Below, in pieces: positions 43,829-54,752 of a stretch of 64,000 nt of DNA. Source of the stretch: Ceratobasidium sp. AG-K (Eukaryota; Basidiomycota; Agaricomycetes; Cantharellales; Ceratobasidiaceae); assembly GCA_037039685.1 (NCBI GenBank), contig JAWNGF010000007.1, positions 2,480,001 to 2,544,000 on the forward strand, given 5' to 3'. The notes beneath the pieces are model-generated. The model saw nothing but the letters and a program-made list of their open reading frames with translations. It did not search any database and was not told the origin of the DNA. The number at the start of each line of letters is the position of its first letter. Within the stretch, counting starts at the first letter, position 1. The position numbers and the translations under genes were made by a program.

Positions 43829-46800
43829 GTGTGTGGAGAGACCAAAAGACCAGCAACAGAAACAATGTACTTTAGAGCGACAAATGAATCTACCATTGTT
43901 TACGCAAACGTTGCCGGAATCACAGAACCTATCCCAACCCTCATTGATTCTGGAGCATCAAAAAACTTCCTGGATATCTCGTGGGCTTGATCCAACAACA
44001 TTCCACTCATTGAACTTTCCACTCCTAGAAAAGTAATTGGCATCCAGGGGAAGGAACTCTCTCACCAAATACGTTTCAAAGCTAAGCTGGAACTAGAGGT
44101 AGAAGGAAGAACCTTCAAACAAGTCTTCTTCGCCATGCCTACTGGAGAAACTAAACTTATCCTAGGATTGGAATGGTTAGAAGAATCAAACCCTGTCATC
44201 GATTGGAAAACGAAGCACATATCATGGCGAACAGAACCCATTCAAGGAAGGACGGCCTCAATTGACGATCTGCCCGAGGAATTCAAGGAATTTGCCGATG
44301 TCTTCAGCGAAGAAAAATTCAAGAGAATCCCGGATCATCGTCCATACAATTGCGCCATCGACTTCAAGGAAGGAATTGAGCTTCCGAAACCAGCCAGACC
44401 GATCCCACTCTCTCCAGCAGAATCTATTGCACTAAGAGAATACTTAGATGAAGAAATCGCAGCGGGAAAAATCCGACCAAGCAAATCACCTATCGCATCA
44501 CCTTGCTTCTTTGTCAAAAAACCAATCGATCCCAAAAACCCAGGGGCAGTACGCCAACTACGACTTGTTCAGGATCTCAGAGGAGTAAACGCCATTACAA
44601 AGGACGACAGATTCCCAATGCCCCTAATGGAAGATCTCTTGGATAAAATCAAGGACGCAAAAATCTTCTCCAAGATCGATCTGCGCATGGGTTTCAACAA
44701 TATCAGAATCAGGGAAGGAGACAAATGGAAGACAGCTTTCAGAACAAAAGAAGGGCTGTTCGAATACGTTGTCATGCCTTTTGGACTAAAAAACGCGCCC
44801 GCCATTTTCCAAAGATATATGAACCATATCTTCCATGATCTTATCGACGTATGTGTCATAGTATACATTGACGACATCCTTGTCTTCTCTAAGGACAGAA
44901 GTCAACATACCGTGGATGTCAGGAAAGTGCTAAAAATTTTACTGGAAGAAAACCTATTCGCAAAGCTTCCGAAATGCGAATTCTTTGTCACCAAATTGAC
45001 ATATACTAGACTTGGAATCAGCGATTCAGGCATCTCTATGGAGGAAGAAAAAGTCAAGGCAATAAAGGAATGGAAAGAACCAAGAACGGTCAAACAAGTT
45101 CAGGCGTTCCTAGGATTCGCAAATTTCTACAGAAGATTCGTACCGAATTTCAGCCGATTAGCAAAACCCCTGACAACCCTAACAAGAAAGGAGAAGAAAT
45201 GGGAATGGGGAAACGATCAGCAGGAAGCATTTGAGGCCCTAAAAACAGAAATCAGCAAGGAACCGACACTACGCCATCCAAACCCTGACAAACCCTTTTT
45301 CTTGGAAACGGATGCAAGTGGAGTAGCAATGGGAGCAATCCTGTCGCAAAGACAAGACGACGGCTACCTACACCCTATCGCTTTTCTTTCAAAATCTTTC
45401 AACGAAGCTCAGCTCAACTACGACGTCCACGATAAAGAACTTATGGCCATCATAGAATCTTTAACACATTGGAGGCTATACCTCGAGGGAACAAGGGACC
45501 CCATCACCATCTACACCAATCATAGGAACCTACAGTTCTGGAAGGAAGCAAGAATGTTCAACCGTCGACACGCAAGATGGCACCAATTGCTTGCCTCCTA
45601 TAACTTTGACATCATATATCGCCCTGGAATCCTGTCATCTAAACCAGATCTATTGTCAAGACGATCCGACCATGAAGATACGCCCACGCCTGAACAAGTT
45701 ATGATAGCTGTTGAAAGGTTCAAAGGGTTCATGGGACAACTGGACACAGACATCATAGAGACTATCAAAGAAGCTCAGGAAACAGACAAGGGGTTGGCAC
45801 AAATCAAAGAAATCTGCAAATCAAGGGAAACGCTACCAAAAACCCTGCAACACAGTGCAAAAGATTATGATTTCAAGGAGGGACTATTATGGTTCAAGGG
45901 AAGGATTTACGTGCCAGAAGATAAGGAATCCAGATTGGCCATCATGCGGACTCACCACAACTCAAAAATCGCGGGTCATCAAGGACAAGCTAGAACGTTG
46001 GAACTAATATCGAGAAGATACTTCTGGCCAGGAATGAAGCAAAGCGTAAACAGATATGTGGAGTCCTGTGAAACTTGCCAACGGACAAAGGGATCAAAAT
46101 CGATAGTTCCGATCAAACCTCTGGAGATTCCAAAAGGACCGTGGGAAGACATAGCGTTTGACTTCGTAGTAAAATTACCAAAGTCCAGAGGATCAGATAG
46201 CATCCTAGTAGTGGTGGACCGATTCTCAAGAATGGCGCACTTCATACCCTGCAAAGAATCTCACACGGCAAGCCAGTTGGCAAATCTTTTTGTCACAAAT
46301 GTTTGGAAACTGCACGGTTTTCCAAAGAGCACGATCTCAGACCGAGGGACTACGTTCAATTCCAAATTTATGAAGGCCATTTATGAGAAAATTGGAACTA
46401 GCCCAGGTTTCAGTACTGCCTACCACCCCCAAACAGATGGAATAACGGAGAGAATCAATCAATGGATGGAAGGCTGGCTACGATCGTTCGTCAACTACCA
46501 ACAGGATGATTGGGCGGACTTATTACCGATTGCGGAATTCAGCTATAATCTACAGAAACACCGCGTAACAGGAGGTTCCCCTTTCGAAATTGTCTACAGG
46601 AGGGAACCACTGTGGAACATCTCAGCAGAAGAATCTGCGGTTCCGGAAGCAAACAAAATCACAGAAAAATGGCGCAAAATCCACGACAAAGCAATCGCAT
46701 CAATGGAAACCCAAAAACTCCCAGAAGAAGAGCCAAGAAACGAGTACCAAGAAGGAGATCTAGTATGGCTGCTGGGAAAGAACATTCAAACAAAGAGGCC

Positions 46801-47743
46801 ATCAAAGAAACTGGATAACAAAAAGCACGGGCCATTTGTTGTGAAGCAAAAAATAGGGTCACACGCTTATGAGCTCGATGTGCCGGCAACAATGAGGGTG
46901 CACCCTGTTTTTCACATTGATTTGCTCAGCCCTTACAAGGAAGACACAGAATTCAGCCGAAACCAACCCCGACCACCGCCGATCATAACAGAAGAAGGAG
47001 AAGAAGAATATGAAGTAGAGAAGATTTTGGACTGGAAGGAGACAAAGGACGGTCTTTTTTACAGGGTCAGATGGAAGGGTTATGGAAGTGAAGAAGACAC
47101 AGAACAAAGGGCGGAAGATTTTGGTCACCTTTCTAAGATCATCAAGGACCTTCTACGCCGACACCCCGAAGCTCCCACGCCATCCAACTACATTCCAGGA
47201 AAGATAAAAGGCAGAGGGGGCGCAATCGGTAGTGACATCTGCAAAACTTGCTACTACTCCAAACTCCACTCATCGCTCAACTCACTAAATCTCCTCTGCT
47301 TTCCACAATGCCTGCCGTCTCCCGCTCCACCATCGTCAACAACCTCACCCGAGTCCTGGACGGACCAGCGTTTGCTACGGCGAGAATCCTTGACGCCGGA
47401 GCCGCTCTCTACGTCTTCAAAAGGTCCCAGCAAAGCTCGGGAAGAATGCACTTTAGGGCGTCGGACGACGTCCTCCACTCAGACCTGGGCGAATTCCAGT
47501 GGGTCGGCAAAAAATGGCCGACAAAAATGCAGCTTTCAAGAAAGGACATCTTTGTCTGTCGAGGATGCGCGGCCTTCCAAGTATCAGAGGTGGTTCTGCT
47601 ATCCACCCACATGCTTGGAGTCGTCGAATGGGGGCAAGAAGGGGCATACTCAAGCGAGTGGGTACCGGGGTACGACGGGAGGCAACCAACACTGCGACCC
47701 CGGTGGAACGACGCCTGGGATGCCAACTACGAGAGGGACTTGA
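43829..47743 (+). pseudogene. Gyp-D pol with one TGA stop
   Basis: Same layout as the open copies, but a TGA at 43988-43990 replaces the CGA codon seen in Gyp-E (WARSNN becomes WA-stop-SNN) just after the protease active site. From 44135 on the frame is open for 1202 codons with RT VYIDDILVFSK, RNase H, integrase and chromodomain. One C-to-T change explains the loss. Confidence 0.92.
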
Positions 47744-48072
47744 GCGACTGGAAGCTGGAAAGGGGAAGGTACCAGAAGGAGAAGTTCGAGTGGGCGCCTA
47801 ACTGGTGGAAGTGGGAGGAAGCGGACGTTTCGGCATGGAAAGAGACGGAGCCAGACGTGCGACAATGGGACAAGGAGTTTGTGGAGGTCCAGAAAAGGGT
47901 CTTGGATTGGTCCAAGGCTGACTGGACAAAGGAGGAGACATGGGAAGAATGGGAGAAGTTCTTGGACGAACCGGGGAACACTGCGTTCAATCCCATCGAC
48001 CTAACCCTGGAGGAAGATGAAGGGCTTGAGGAATTTATGCTGAAGAAAGGGAAGGACTGCACGGTGCAGTAG
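47308..48072 (+). CDS. Gyp-D third ORF (tryptophan-rich)
   Basis: ATG at 47308 (MPAVSRSTIVNNL); the frame is open from 47248. About 254 residues ending DCTVQ, 40 bases before the polypurine tract GGGGGGAG at 48104-48111. It has the same CRGCAAF motif and periodic tryptophans as the other copies. Function unknown. Confidence 0.72.
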   Translation: MPAVSRSTIVNNLTRVLDGPAFATARILDAGAALYVFKRSQQSSGRMHFRASDDVLHSDLGEFQWVGKKWPTKMQLSRKDIFVCRGCAAFQVSEVVLLSTHMLGVVEWGQEGAYSSEWVPGYDGRQPTLRPRWNDAWDANYERDLSDWKLERGRYQKEKFEWAPNWWKWEEADVSAWKETEPDVRQWDKEFVEVQKRVLDWSKADWTKEETWEEWEKFLDEPGNTAFNPIDLTLEEDEGLEEFMLKKGKDCTVQ

Positions 48073-48113
48073 GTCCATTCAGGTCCCCCAAATGGACCCA
48101 TAGGGGGGAGTAA

Positions 48114-48569
48114 TGTCGTGAGCCAGCTCACTCCATCGGACTCGCCTGTTGTCTCGCCCGCCTGTCCCCTTCTTTGTCTTGTGTTTCTGTTTCTGTTTGC
48201 TGCGTTGCCACCTTCTTGTGGTTATTCTGTTACATCGTGTAACGCGGCTGTGCTTTGCACGAGTCATGTCTGTTCATACAGCATGACTCACATGGACACT
48301 CCTGACTGGCTGTCTTGTATGACTCTTGTGGCTACGCCTTGTATGACTCGGCCTCTTCTTGAATATATATAGAGGACCAACAAGCCTGGTAACCCCAGCT
48401 TGTTTTGTCTCGTCAAAACATCCCCTCTGAGTGACACTTAGAACCACCCCTACCCTCAAGAGCCTACAGACGCTTAAGTGTGTTGTGGTTCAAGAGGTCA
48501 CTTACGTCTTAGTGCCATCCACTCTCCATCGCGGCTTGACTCATAGCCACTAGGAAGAAGCTTACGACA
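48114..48569 (+). repeat. Gyp-D 3' LTR (456 bp)
   Basis: TGTCGTGAGCC...TTACGACA, preceded by the purine tract and followed by the ATAGT duplication. Confidence 0.94.
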
Positions 48570-48574
48570 ATAGT

Positions 48575-48790
48575 GGGTTCTTCTTCTTGTACCGTTGTCA
48601 TGTTGGCAATGCCAAAAGCTCCCGGCATTGATGTTTGACTTTGGGGACGTGATCGGGCAGGTCCTCCTGCTTGGGCTTGTGCGATATCTTGCTCGTTTAG
48701 TGATCCTGTGGGCCTTGCGGCTTGACTGGGTCCTCTTCTTGTTGATATAGTGGATGAGGGACATGATCCTCCATCTTCTTGAATAGACAT
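48575..48790 (-). pseudogene. Gyp-A gag, 5' part
   Basis: ATG at 48790, MSIQEDGGS start like all copies, open to the ATAGT where Gyp-D is inserted. It continues in the same frame at 40888-39107. Confidence 0.92.
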
Positions 48791-48819
48791 GTTTGTATGT
48801 TGTTAAGCTTGTTTTGTAA

Positions 48820-49303
48820 TGTCGTAAGCTTCTTCTTAATGGCTATGAGACAAGTCGCGATGGAGAGTGGACGGCACTAAGACCTAAGTGACCTCTTGAA
48901 CCACAGACACTTAAGTGTCTGTAGGCTCTTGAGGGTAGGGGTGGTTCAAAGTGTCACTCAAAGGGGATGTTTGACGAGACAAAACAAGCTGGGGTTACCA
49001 GGCTTGTTGGTCCTCTATATATATTCACAAAGTGGCCAAGTCATACAAGGCGCAGCCACATGAGTCATACAAAAACAGCCAGTCAGGAGTGTCCATGTGA
49101 GTCATGCTGTATGAACAGGCATGACTTGTACAAAGCACAGCCGCATTACACAGTGTAACACATAACCACAAGAAGGTGGCAACGCGGCAGGAAAAACAAG
49201 GGGAAAGACAAACAAAGAACAAACACAAAGACAAGCGCAAACACAAGTAACAAGAGAGGATGAGACGTAGACGAGTCCGATGGCAAGAGCATGGCTCGCG
49301 ACA
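48820..49303 (-). repeat. Gyp-A 5' LTR (484 bp)
   Basis: Pairs with 19865-20348. On the minus strand it is followed by two bases and ACAAAACAAGCT (48806-48817), the self-priming site. Confidence 0.93.
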
Positions 49304-50427
49304 GTATGCGACATAGGGGAATGAGCATATTTGGCGTTACTAAGATCTGCAAGTGATACAATTTGCTTGATATATTGTTCCATGGAAATGGTAAGGGTCT
49401 TGGCTGTGCGATCTCGAATGATGTTCATGCCTAAAAATGATTTTGCTTCCCCTAGATCTCAGCAATTGAAGAGCGACATAAGTTTGGATTTGACTTGTTG
49501 CATATGGCCAGGGGTGCAAGCAATCATAAAGTCATCAACATAGCATACTAGGATGGAAATGACGCCGTGTTGGTTACAGATAAAAATGGAAATGTCGACG
49601 GGGTTTTCCTTGTAACCAAGAGTTGCAATCTTCTCATTGCAAAATTGTTCCCATTGGTAACCGGACTGATGAGCGCCATAAAGGGCTTTCTTGAGTTTCA
49701 TCACTGTGGGTCCATGTTTACCAAAACCTTCAGGGAATTCGACATAAAGAGGGCGATCAATAGGGGCATGGATATAAGCGCCAGTGACATCAATGATGTG
49801 ACAATCAAGATCTGCATGAGCAACCATGTTGAGAACAATCCTGATAGCATCAAGATATGGCATATTCGAAGTGGTGTCATTGTATGATTTTCCAGGGATT
49901 TGTCGGTTGCCATGTACTACGCAGCGTGCCTTGTATTTTGCAATATTGCCGTCTTGATAGAGTTTCAGCTTTGTCACCATTCCAGAAGTAAGAATTTGTT
50001 TGCCAGGGGGAATGTCGTCTCGATTGATTTCATCAAATGTGTTGGCTTGTTTAAGCGTGTTAAACTCAGTGTGGCCAGCTTTGATCCAGGCATCACCATG
50101 GATAGGGTCATTGATAGCGTTAACCCATCTAGGAGAAAGGTCATCAAAGATGATGTTGCCAGGGTTACCAATAGTCTGAGTTGCCAGAGCTCTATGGTTA
50201 CATTGAAACCATTCTTTGGCATAAGGTGTGATATTGTCATGTGATCGGTGGAGAGTGTTAAGAGCAAGAAGAACATGTTCGGGTAAGGCACCAGTATCAA
50301 ACAAAAGACCACAGTTAGTTGGAACAAAGGAAGCGATGTCATCAGGGTCTTGAGTTGTTGCCATGATGTGTTGATGGACTTCTTCCATTGCATTGATCCA
50401 ATTGACTTCTTGGGAACGAGCTATGCC
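49304..50427 (-). pseudogene. Cop-1 pol: reverse transcriptase
   Basis: Minus strand. RT marks are WIKAGHTEFNTLKQANTF, KARCVVHGNRQIPG, IIDVTGAYIHAPI, KALYGAHQSGYQW and the catalytic VCYVDDFMIAC. A TGA at 49461-49459 precedes DLGEAKSFLGMN, and another TGA at 50430-50428 precedes the segment. The frame is interrupted at 49304 by Gyp-A and resumes at 19859. Confidence 0.9.
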
Positions 50428-50829
50428 TCAATCAGATATCAATTCTTGATGCTCCCTAGATACTGCACCTGACGCCACATTGCTACAGGTGTAACGTTTG
50501 GTGGTGTGGGTGTGCAATGGTTTGGAGTAGACAGGTGGCATAGGGTTGTGTGGAGCAGTGGAAGATGCGGGGATTGGAATGTGCTCCCCCTGACTAGAAG
50601 CATTGTCTTTTGTAGTTGTCAGGGTGGAAGTCGATGGCCGAGTGGATTTGTTATTTTCCATGTTGGACTTCTTTTCTGGTCCAATCTCCCCCTCAGTTGG
50701 TGCCTCGACTTCAATTCATTCTTCAGAAGGTTCTGTTTCTTCAGAGAGTCCTAGGGGGGGTGCATCGCCAAGTGCTGCTGGGTTGGGCAAATGTCAAGGG
50801 AAAAAGACGTTTCTAGATTCCCTAATTGC

Positions 50830-52053
50830 TCAATCAGGAAGTGCCAAGTAGCGCCAAGAACCACCTGTGTTGTTCGAAATTCCAGTGAAGATGGCTGTAC
50901 GTGTTTTGGCGTCTAATTTGTCATGTCCTTTCCTCTGGATCAAAACATGGCATGTAGTCCCAAATAATTGAAAATAGGACATATCAACGACTTTTCCGAA
51001 CATGATCTTGTGGGGGATCTGCCAGTTTCCATTTATGGCAGTTGGCATATTGTTTGAAATTTTGTTGGCATAAGCAATTGCTTCTTCCCAGAGATAAGGT
51101 TTGTTCCGGGTGTTGGAATGTGCATGCAACATGGATCGGCCTCGTTCCGTCAGGGTCCTGTGTCGACGTTCTGCTGGGCCATTCTGTTGGGATGAATAAG
51201 GGGCTGTTGTGGTAATTTCAGTGCCCTTGTCATTACAGAATGCTTGTAATTTGGAATTGATGAGTTCTTTTCCATTGTCAAAGTGGATTCGCTTGATTTC
51301 CAAATTTTGTTGTGTTTTCATCCATTTGGCGAAGGTTATATATTTTTTGACTGCCTCTCCCTTTGTTTTCATGAAGGCAATGAAGCTATATCGACTTGCT
51401 GCATCAACGAATATGATGTAGTAGTTGTTGCCTTGTAGGGAGGTAGTTCGAGCGGGGCCCCAGACGTCAGAGTAGATCAAATTGCCAATGTTTGCCTTGT
51501 TTTCGAGTTTGAGGGGGCCAAAAGGTCGGACGGTTGTTTTACCCTTCATACATCCAACACAGTCTGCTGTCCAAGATTTTGGTGCTTTCATGATCTCAAT
51601 ACCCTTGACACCTTTGATGCGTTGTAAGCGAAGAATGTTGTCATAAGAAGTATGACCAAGAATGATGTGCCAATCATCAAGGGAACGTGTGATCATTGCA
51701 GTTTGACCAATGTTGGTAGTGGCAATCAGGTACCAGGAATTACCGGATTGTTGGTTTCCTATCTTTTCAGCAACAGCAAACAGAGATTCATCTGATGGGC
51801 CGGATTTGGCATGGATGTACTTCCCCTGGATGTGAAAATTGTGTTTCGGGTATTGATTGGTCCAAGCAGATAGGGAAATAAGGTTTACTGGACAATTCTC
51901 AACTAGTGCAACATTCTTGAAGGTGATCGAGTTGTTCGGGCGACCTGTCCATTGGACCCTAGATCCATTTACAATCGGTGCATTTGTTGAAGTATATAGA
52001 ATGATGTCGCCCATTCTGCTGATTTCTGCTGTTCCTCCTATTCCAGTTACTGT
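50830..52053 (-). pseudogene. Cop-1 pol: protease end and integrase
   Basis: Downstream of the protease this part carries the integrase zinc finger (WHIILGHTSYDNILRLQ, CVGCMKGK) and core (LIYSDVWGPARTTSLQ, IHFDNGKELINSKLQAF, YSSQQNGPAERRHRTL). TGA codons at 52056-52054 and 50832-50830 bound it. The region 50431-50829 between integrase and RT is a low-complexity hinge with no clean frame. Confidence 0.9.
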
Positions 52054-52056
52054 TCA

Positions 52057-52990
52057 TTTGAACGGAATAAAGTTCAGGAGGTGTTCTCGGCAATTGGTAA
52101 CGTGGCAGGATGCAGCAGAATCAATTATCCAGGCGTCTTCCATGGCAAAACCATATTGATCTTCTGATTGTCCATTGATGACAATCTTTGATGGATCTAG
52201 GCGATCGGAAACGTATGCATGAACCCGTTCTGGAAGCGTCGAAAAAATCTAGACCGGGTGGAGGGTAGGGTTCTTCTCGAATGAGTGGAAGATTTTCGAA
52301 ATTCATTTGGAAAGAGAAGGCAATTTCTCCGTTGTCAGCTGATGCAATATGTGCAGTTTGTCCTTGTTGATTTGTGTTGGATTGGTTCCTATTACCTCCT
52401 TGGTTCAAGTTTTGATTTCCGTTGGAATTTCCGCGATTCTGGTTGCGGTTTTGATTGTTGTTTCGTCCTTGATTCGAATTTTGACCGTTCCTGTTGTAGT
52501 TGTTACGGTTTCCATTTCGATTTTGCAAGTTTGAGTTGTTTCCGCCGTTATTTTGACGATTTCCGCCTTTGTATGCGCCGCCTCCGGGTTTTTGGCATTC
52601 GCGTTTAATGTGTCCAATGATATTACAATTGTTGCATCGTTTGTTGAGTCGATCAGATGCATTTCCTTGTTGTTGGGGGCGGTTATTGGGGCGGTTCATG
52701 GCGAAGAACGATTTTTCGCCCGTTTGGGCTTTACGGCAATGGTATTCAGCTAGAAGGCGTGATGTAATGTTGGCAGATAGTTGGATGCCTTCATTATTGC
52801 CTTGAACAGGTGTTTGATCGATTACTGATACTAAGTATTGCCAGGATTTGGGCAAAGAGGCAAGTAATTGTTGGATAAATTTGAGTTCAATTATGGGGTT
52901 TGATCCTTTGGCTAGAAGTGCAGTATTAAGTTTGTCGAAGATGGATTGCAATTTCTTGATGTGCTCTTCCATGTCATCGGATTCTGCCAT
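52057..52990 (-). pseudogene. Cop-1 gag 3' part: zinc knuckle and Asn/Gln-rich tail, protease start
   Basis: It has MEEHIKKLQSIFDKL and RLLAEYHCRKAQTG, then the CCHC knuckle CNNCNIIGHIKREC, then an Asn/Gln/Arg/Gly-rich stretch. In a neighbouring frame, near 52140-52060, WIIDSAASCHVTNC gives the copia protease active site, so a frame change lies near 52.2 kb. A TGA at 52993-52991 separates it from the upstream part. Confidence 0.85.
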
Positions 52991-53092
52991 TCAAAGGCCG
53001 GTAAATTGATTTTGTAGCAGTGTCATTGCTGCTGTGCCAATGGTCTGATAGACCTGTCGCAATCGGGCCCATACAGCCGATGCTGTGTCGAG

Positions 53093-53911
53093 TCAAGCTA
53101 CATGAATCATAGGTGCTGCTTCTATGCGTCTTCTAATGACGCTGAGGGCTTTGCGATTGTTCTTTTCCCATTCTTGGCATTGTTGATCTGTGATTGCAGC
53201 TACACCGGGTACAATAACGTTTCCATTCCCGTCTTGTTGTTCAGGAATGGCTTGTCGTGCAACGAGTTGATTTGTGTTGTTTCCGCCAACATAGTCCCAT
53301 AGTTCAGTTTCAAGTAACATATCTTGAATTTGGATGCACCAAATTGGGTAATTATCGCGTCCGTTTAGCAATGGGATCTTGAAATTATTGTCGGAAATGG
53401 CGGGAACTTGCGCCATAGTGAAGATAGGCGGTGCACGATATGTTCTGAGGCATATATGCGGTGTAGGAGGTGGCGATGGATATCCGACGTGTTTGAGTTC
53501 GAATAGAAAAGGTTCTAGTGCCTCGGCTTCTTCACAAGTAATCTGTGCAGCCTCGTCGGGCTTGTAAAAATCGAGTAGATTTTGATAATCGGCTAAAAAG
53601 GAAAGTAGTCGATGGTATTGTGCACTGCCGTAAGCAGAATTAACAAGCTGAGTGTGTAATTGATTGATATAAGGTGGCTGGTAGGTTGGATCAGTGACTG
53701 GAGATCCAGGAAGAGCAATATCAAGTTGCTTGTAATAATCGGGGTTGACAAATCCTGTTGGTTTGGGATCGGCGAATTCGGGTTGGAGGTCAAGTGAGAC
53801 CTTGTCTTCAGATGTGGTAACGTCGGGAGATACCTTGACTGGTTGTTGTTGAGGCGAATGCTCTGGGGTAGAGAGCTGTCCGTTTGAGGACGCAGAAGAC
53901 ACGGTGGGCAA
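53093..53911 (-). pseudogene. Cop-1 gag 5' part
   Basis: ATG at 53911. About 270 residues with a Pro-rich N-terminus, then IPLLNGRDNYPIWCIQIQDM and LWDYVGG, typical of copia gag (UBN2-type). The frame stops at TGA 53095-53093, after which LDTASAVWARLRQVYQT continues in the same frame, showing that the stop is secondary. Confidence 0.88.
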
Positions 53912-53942
53912 GTAGAAAAACGATGTGAATGCCTAAGAGAGC

Positions 53943-53960
53943 CAATCAGGGCTCATAACC
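53943..53960 (-). other. Cop-1 primer-binding site
   Basis: Directly inside the 5' LTR the minus strand reads GGTTATGAGCCCTGAT. GGTTATGAGCCC is complementary to GGGCTCATAACC, the anticodon arm of initiator tRNA-Met (CAT anticodon). This is a half-tRNA primer mode like that known for Drosophila copia. Confidence 0.7.
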
Positions 53961-54242
53961 TATTGAGATATTACCGAGAACGTCTTGCACTCAATGAGCT
54001 TCTTAGCTAGACCGCGCAGTGGAAGTGAACTACAAGGATGATGTATTGTGTGAATACGCAGTCGCTTTATATACACACATGAGTAGAACATGAGAGAACG
54101 ATAAGAGAACAATTAGTAACACGCATACGTGTACTATCGGTCAGCACAGAAATAATCAGTCAGCATATAGTGAGTCAATTTGCCACATTCGGTAGTAGGC
54201 AACGTGTATATTCGATTTGCATATTCCATTCGATTCACAATA
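53961..54242 (-). repeat. Cop-1 5' LTR
   Basis: 282 bases, TATTG...CAATA, a few differences from 18758-19039. A TATA-like tatata lies near 54068. Confidence 0.92.
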
Positions 54243-54752
54243 GGTTATTCCAGTTACTACCTAATCGACGTTGTATATGTATTGTTACTGCATCTTTGGT
54301 AAATCAGGCTTGAATTCTCATTGGTAATTATTCTCATTAGACTAACCTCCCGCTTCTGCTTGCTCTTTTGGTTTTGTTTGCTCGAGGCCTTTTTCAGTTT
54401 TGTTCCGTTGGTTCGAAAGGTCGACGTCTAGCGTGGCTTTGACGGAAGACAGCCTTGGTAAGAGATCAGACCATATCTCCTCGGCAATTTGGAGTGTATT
54501 GTCTACCTCTCCAAGGAGTGCATTGATAAAAATGTCCTCGTCTTGTACATTTCAAAGCGCAGGGAACATTTTCTTGATGGATGCTAAAGTCTCCTTGATC
54601 GTAATGTCAACGGCTCAAGCGACGCAAGCCTGGTATGCACAAGTGCCTACTTGGTAGTTTGCGTTTCGGGCGATAGCTGCTTTTATGTCATAATATTCTA
54701 CGACGAGGAACGGAAGTTTGGACGGAGCCGACGGGGTACGATTATTTGACAT
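54243..54752 (-). pseudogene. Host gene 5' fragment of the split ubiquitin-like gene
   Basis: ATG at 54752 starts MSNNRTPSAPSKLPFLVVEY. The frame continues with ITIKETLASIKKMFPAL, IFINALLGEVDNTLQIAEE and a charged stretch to about 54350; TGA codons at 54617-54615 and 54554-54552 interrupt it. A GTTAGT donor near 54349 and the acceptor ATTAG near 54266 put the next exon in phase with the ubiquitin-like part that resumes at 18757. The helical region before a ubiquitin-like domain is unrecognised. GGTTA at 54243-54247 is the Cop-1 target copy. Confidence 0.6.

Larger units (their letters stand above)
40889..48569 (+). mobile_element. Gyp-D: Ty3/gypsy chromovirus inserted in Gyp-A gag, opposite strand
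   Basis: Target duplications ATAGT at 40884-40888 and 48570-48574. The 5' LTR is 40889-41066 plus 41521-41803 (456 bases after removing the solo LTR and one TSD copy); the 3' LTR is 48114-48569 (456 bases). Own length about 7.22 kb. It is the only plus-strand element in the nest. Gag and the third ORF are open; pol has one TGA. Confidence 0.94.
19865..49303 (-). mobile_element. Gyp-A: Ty3/gypsy chromovirus inserted in Cop-1
   Basis: It is bounded by 484-bp LTRs (19865-20348, 48820-49303) and GTATG duplications at 19860-19864 and 49304-49308. Its own sequence totals about 7.29 kb and is cut by Gyp-B, Gyp-C and Gyp-D. Minus strand: gag start at 48790, third ORF ending at 20394. It is the most divergent member of the family in this window. 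Frames are broken by TGA codons, for example 38945-38943 and 21910-21908. Confidence 0.93.
18758..54242 (-). mobile_element. Cop-1: Ty1/copia LTR retrotransposon carrying nested insertions
   Basis: It is bounded by 282-bp LTRs (18758-19039 and 53961-54242) and 5-bp target duplications GGTTA at 18753-18757 and 54243-54247. The LTR termini are TATTG...CAATA. It is transcribed on the minus strand: gag 53911-52121, integrase 52014-50830, reverse transcriptase 50393-49304, then RNase H 19859-19064. The integrase-before-RT order defines Ty1/copia. Removing Gyp-A leaves about 6.0 kb. At least seven in-frame TGA codons break the polyprotein, so it is defective. Confidence 0.92.

Noticed and set aside
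50431..50829. Possible separate gene between copia integrase and RT
   Set aside because: It is the usual low-complexity hinge of a copia polyprotein with broken frame.
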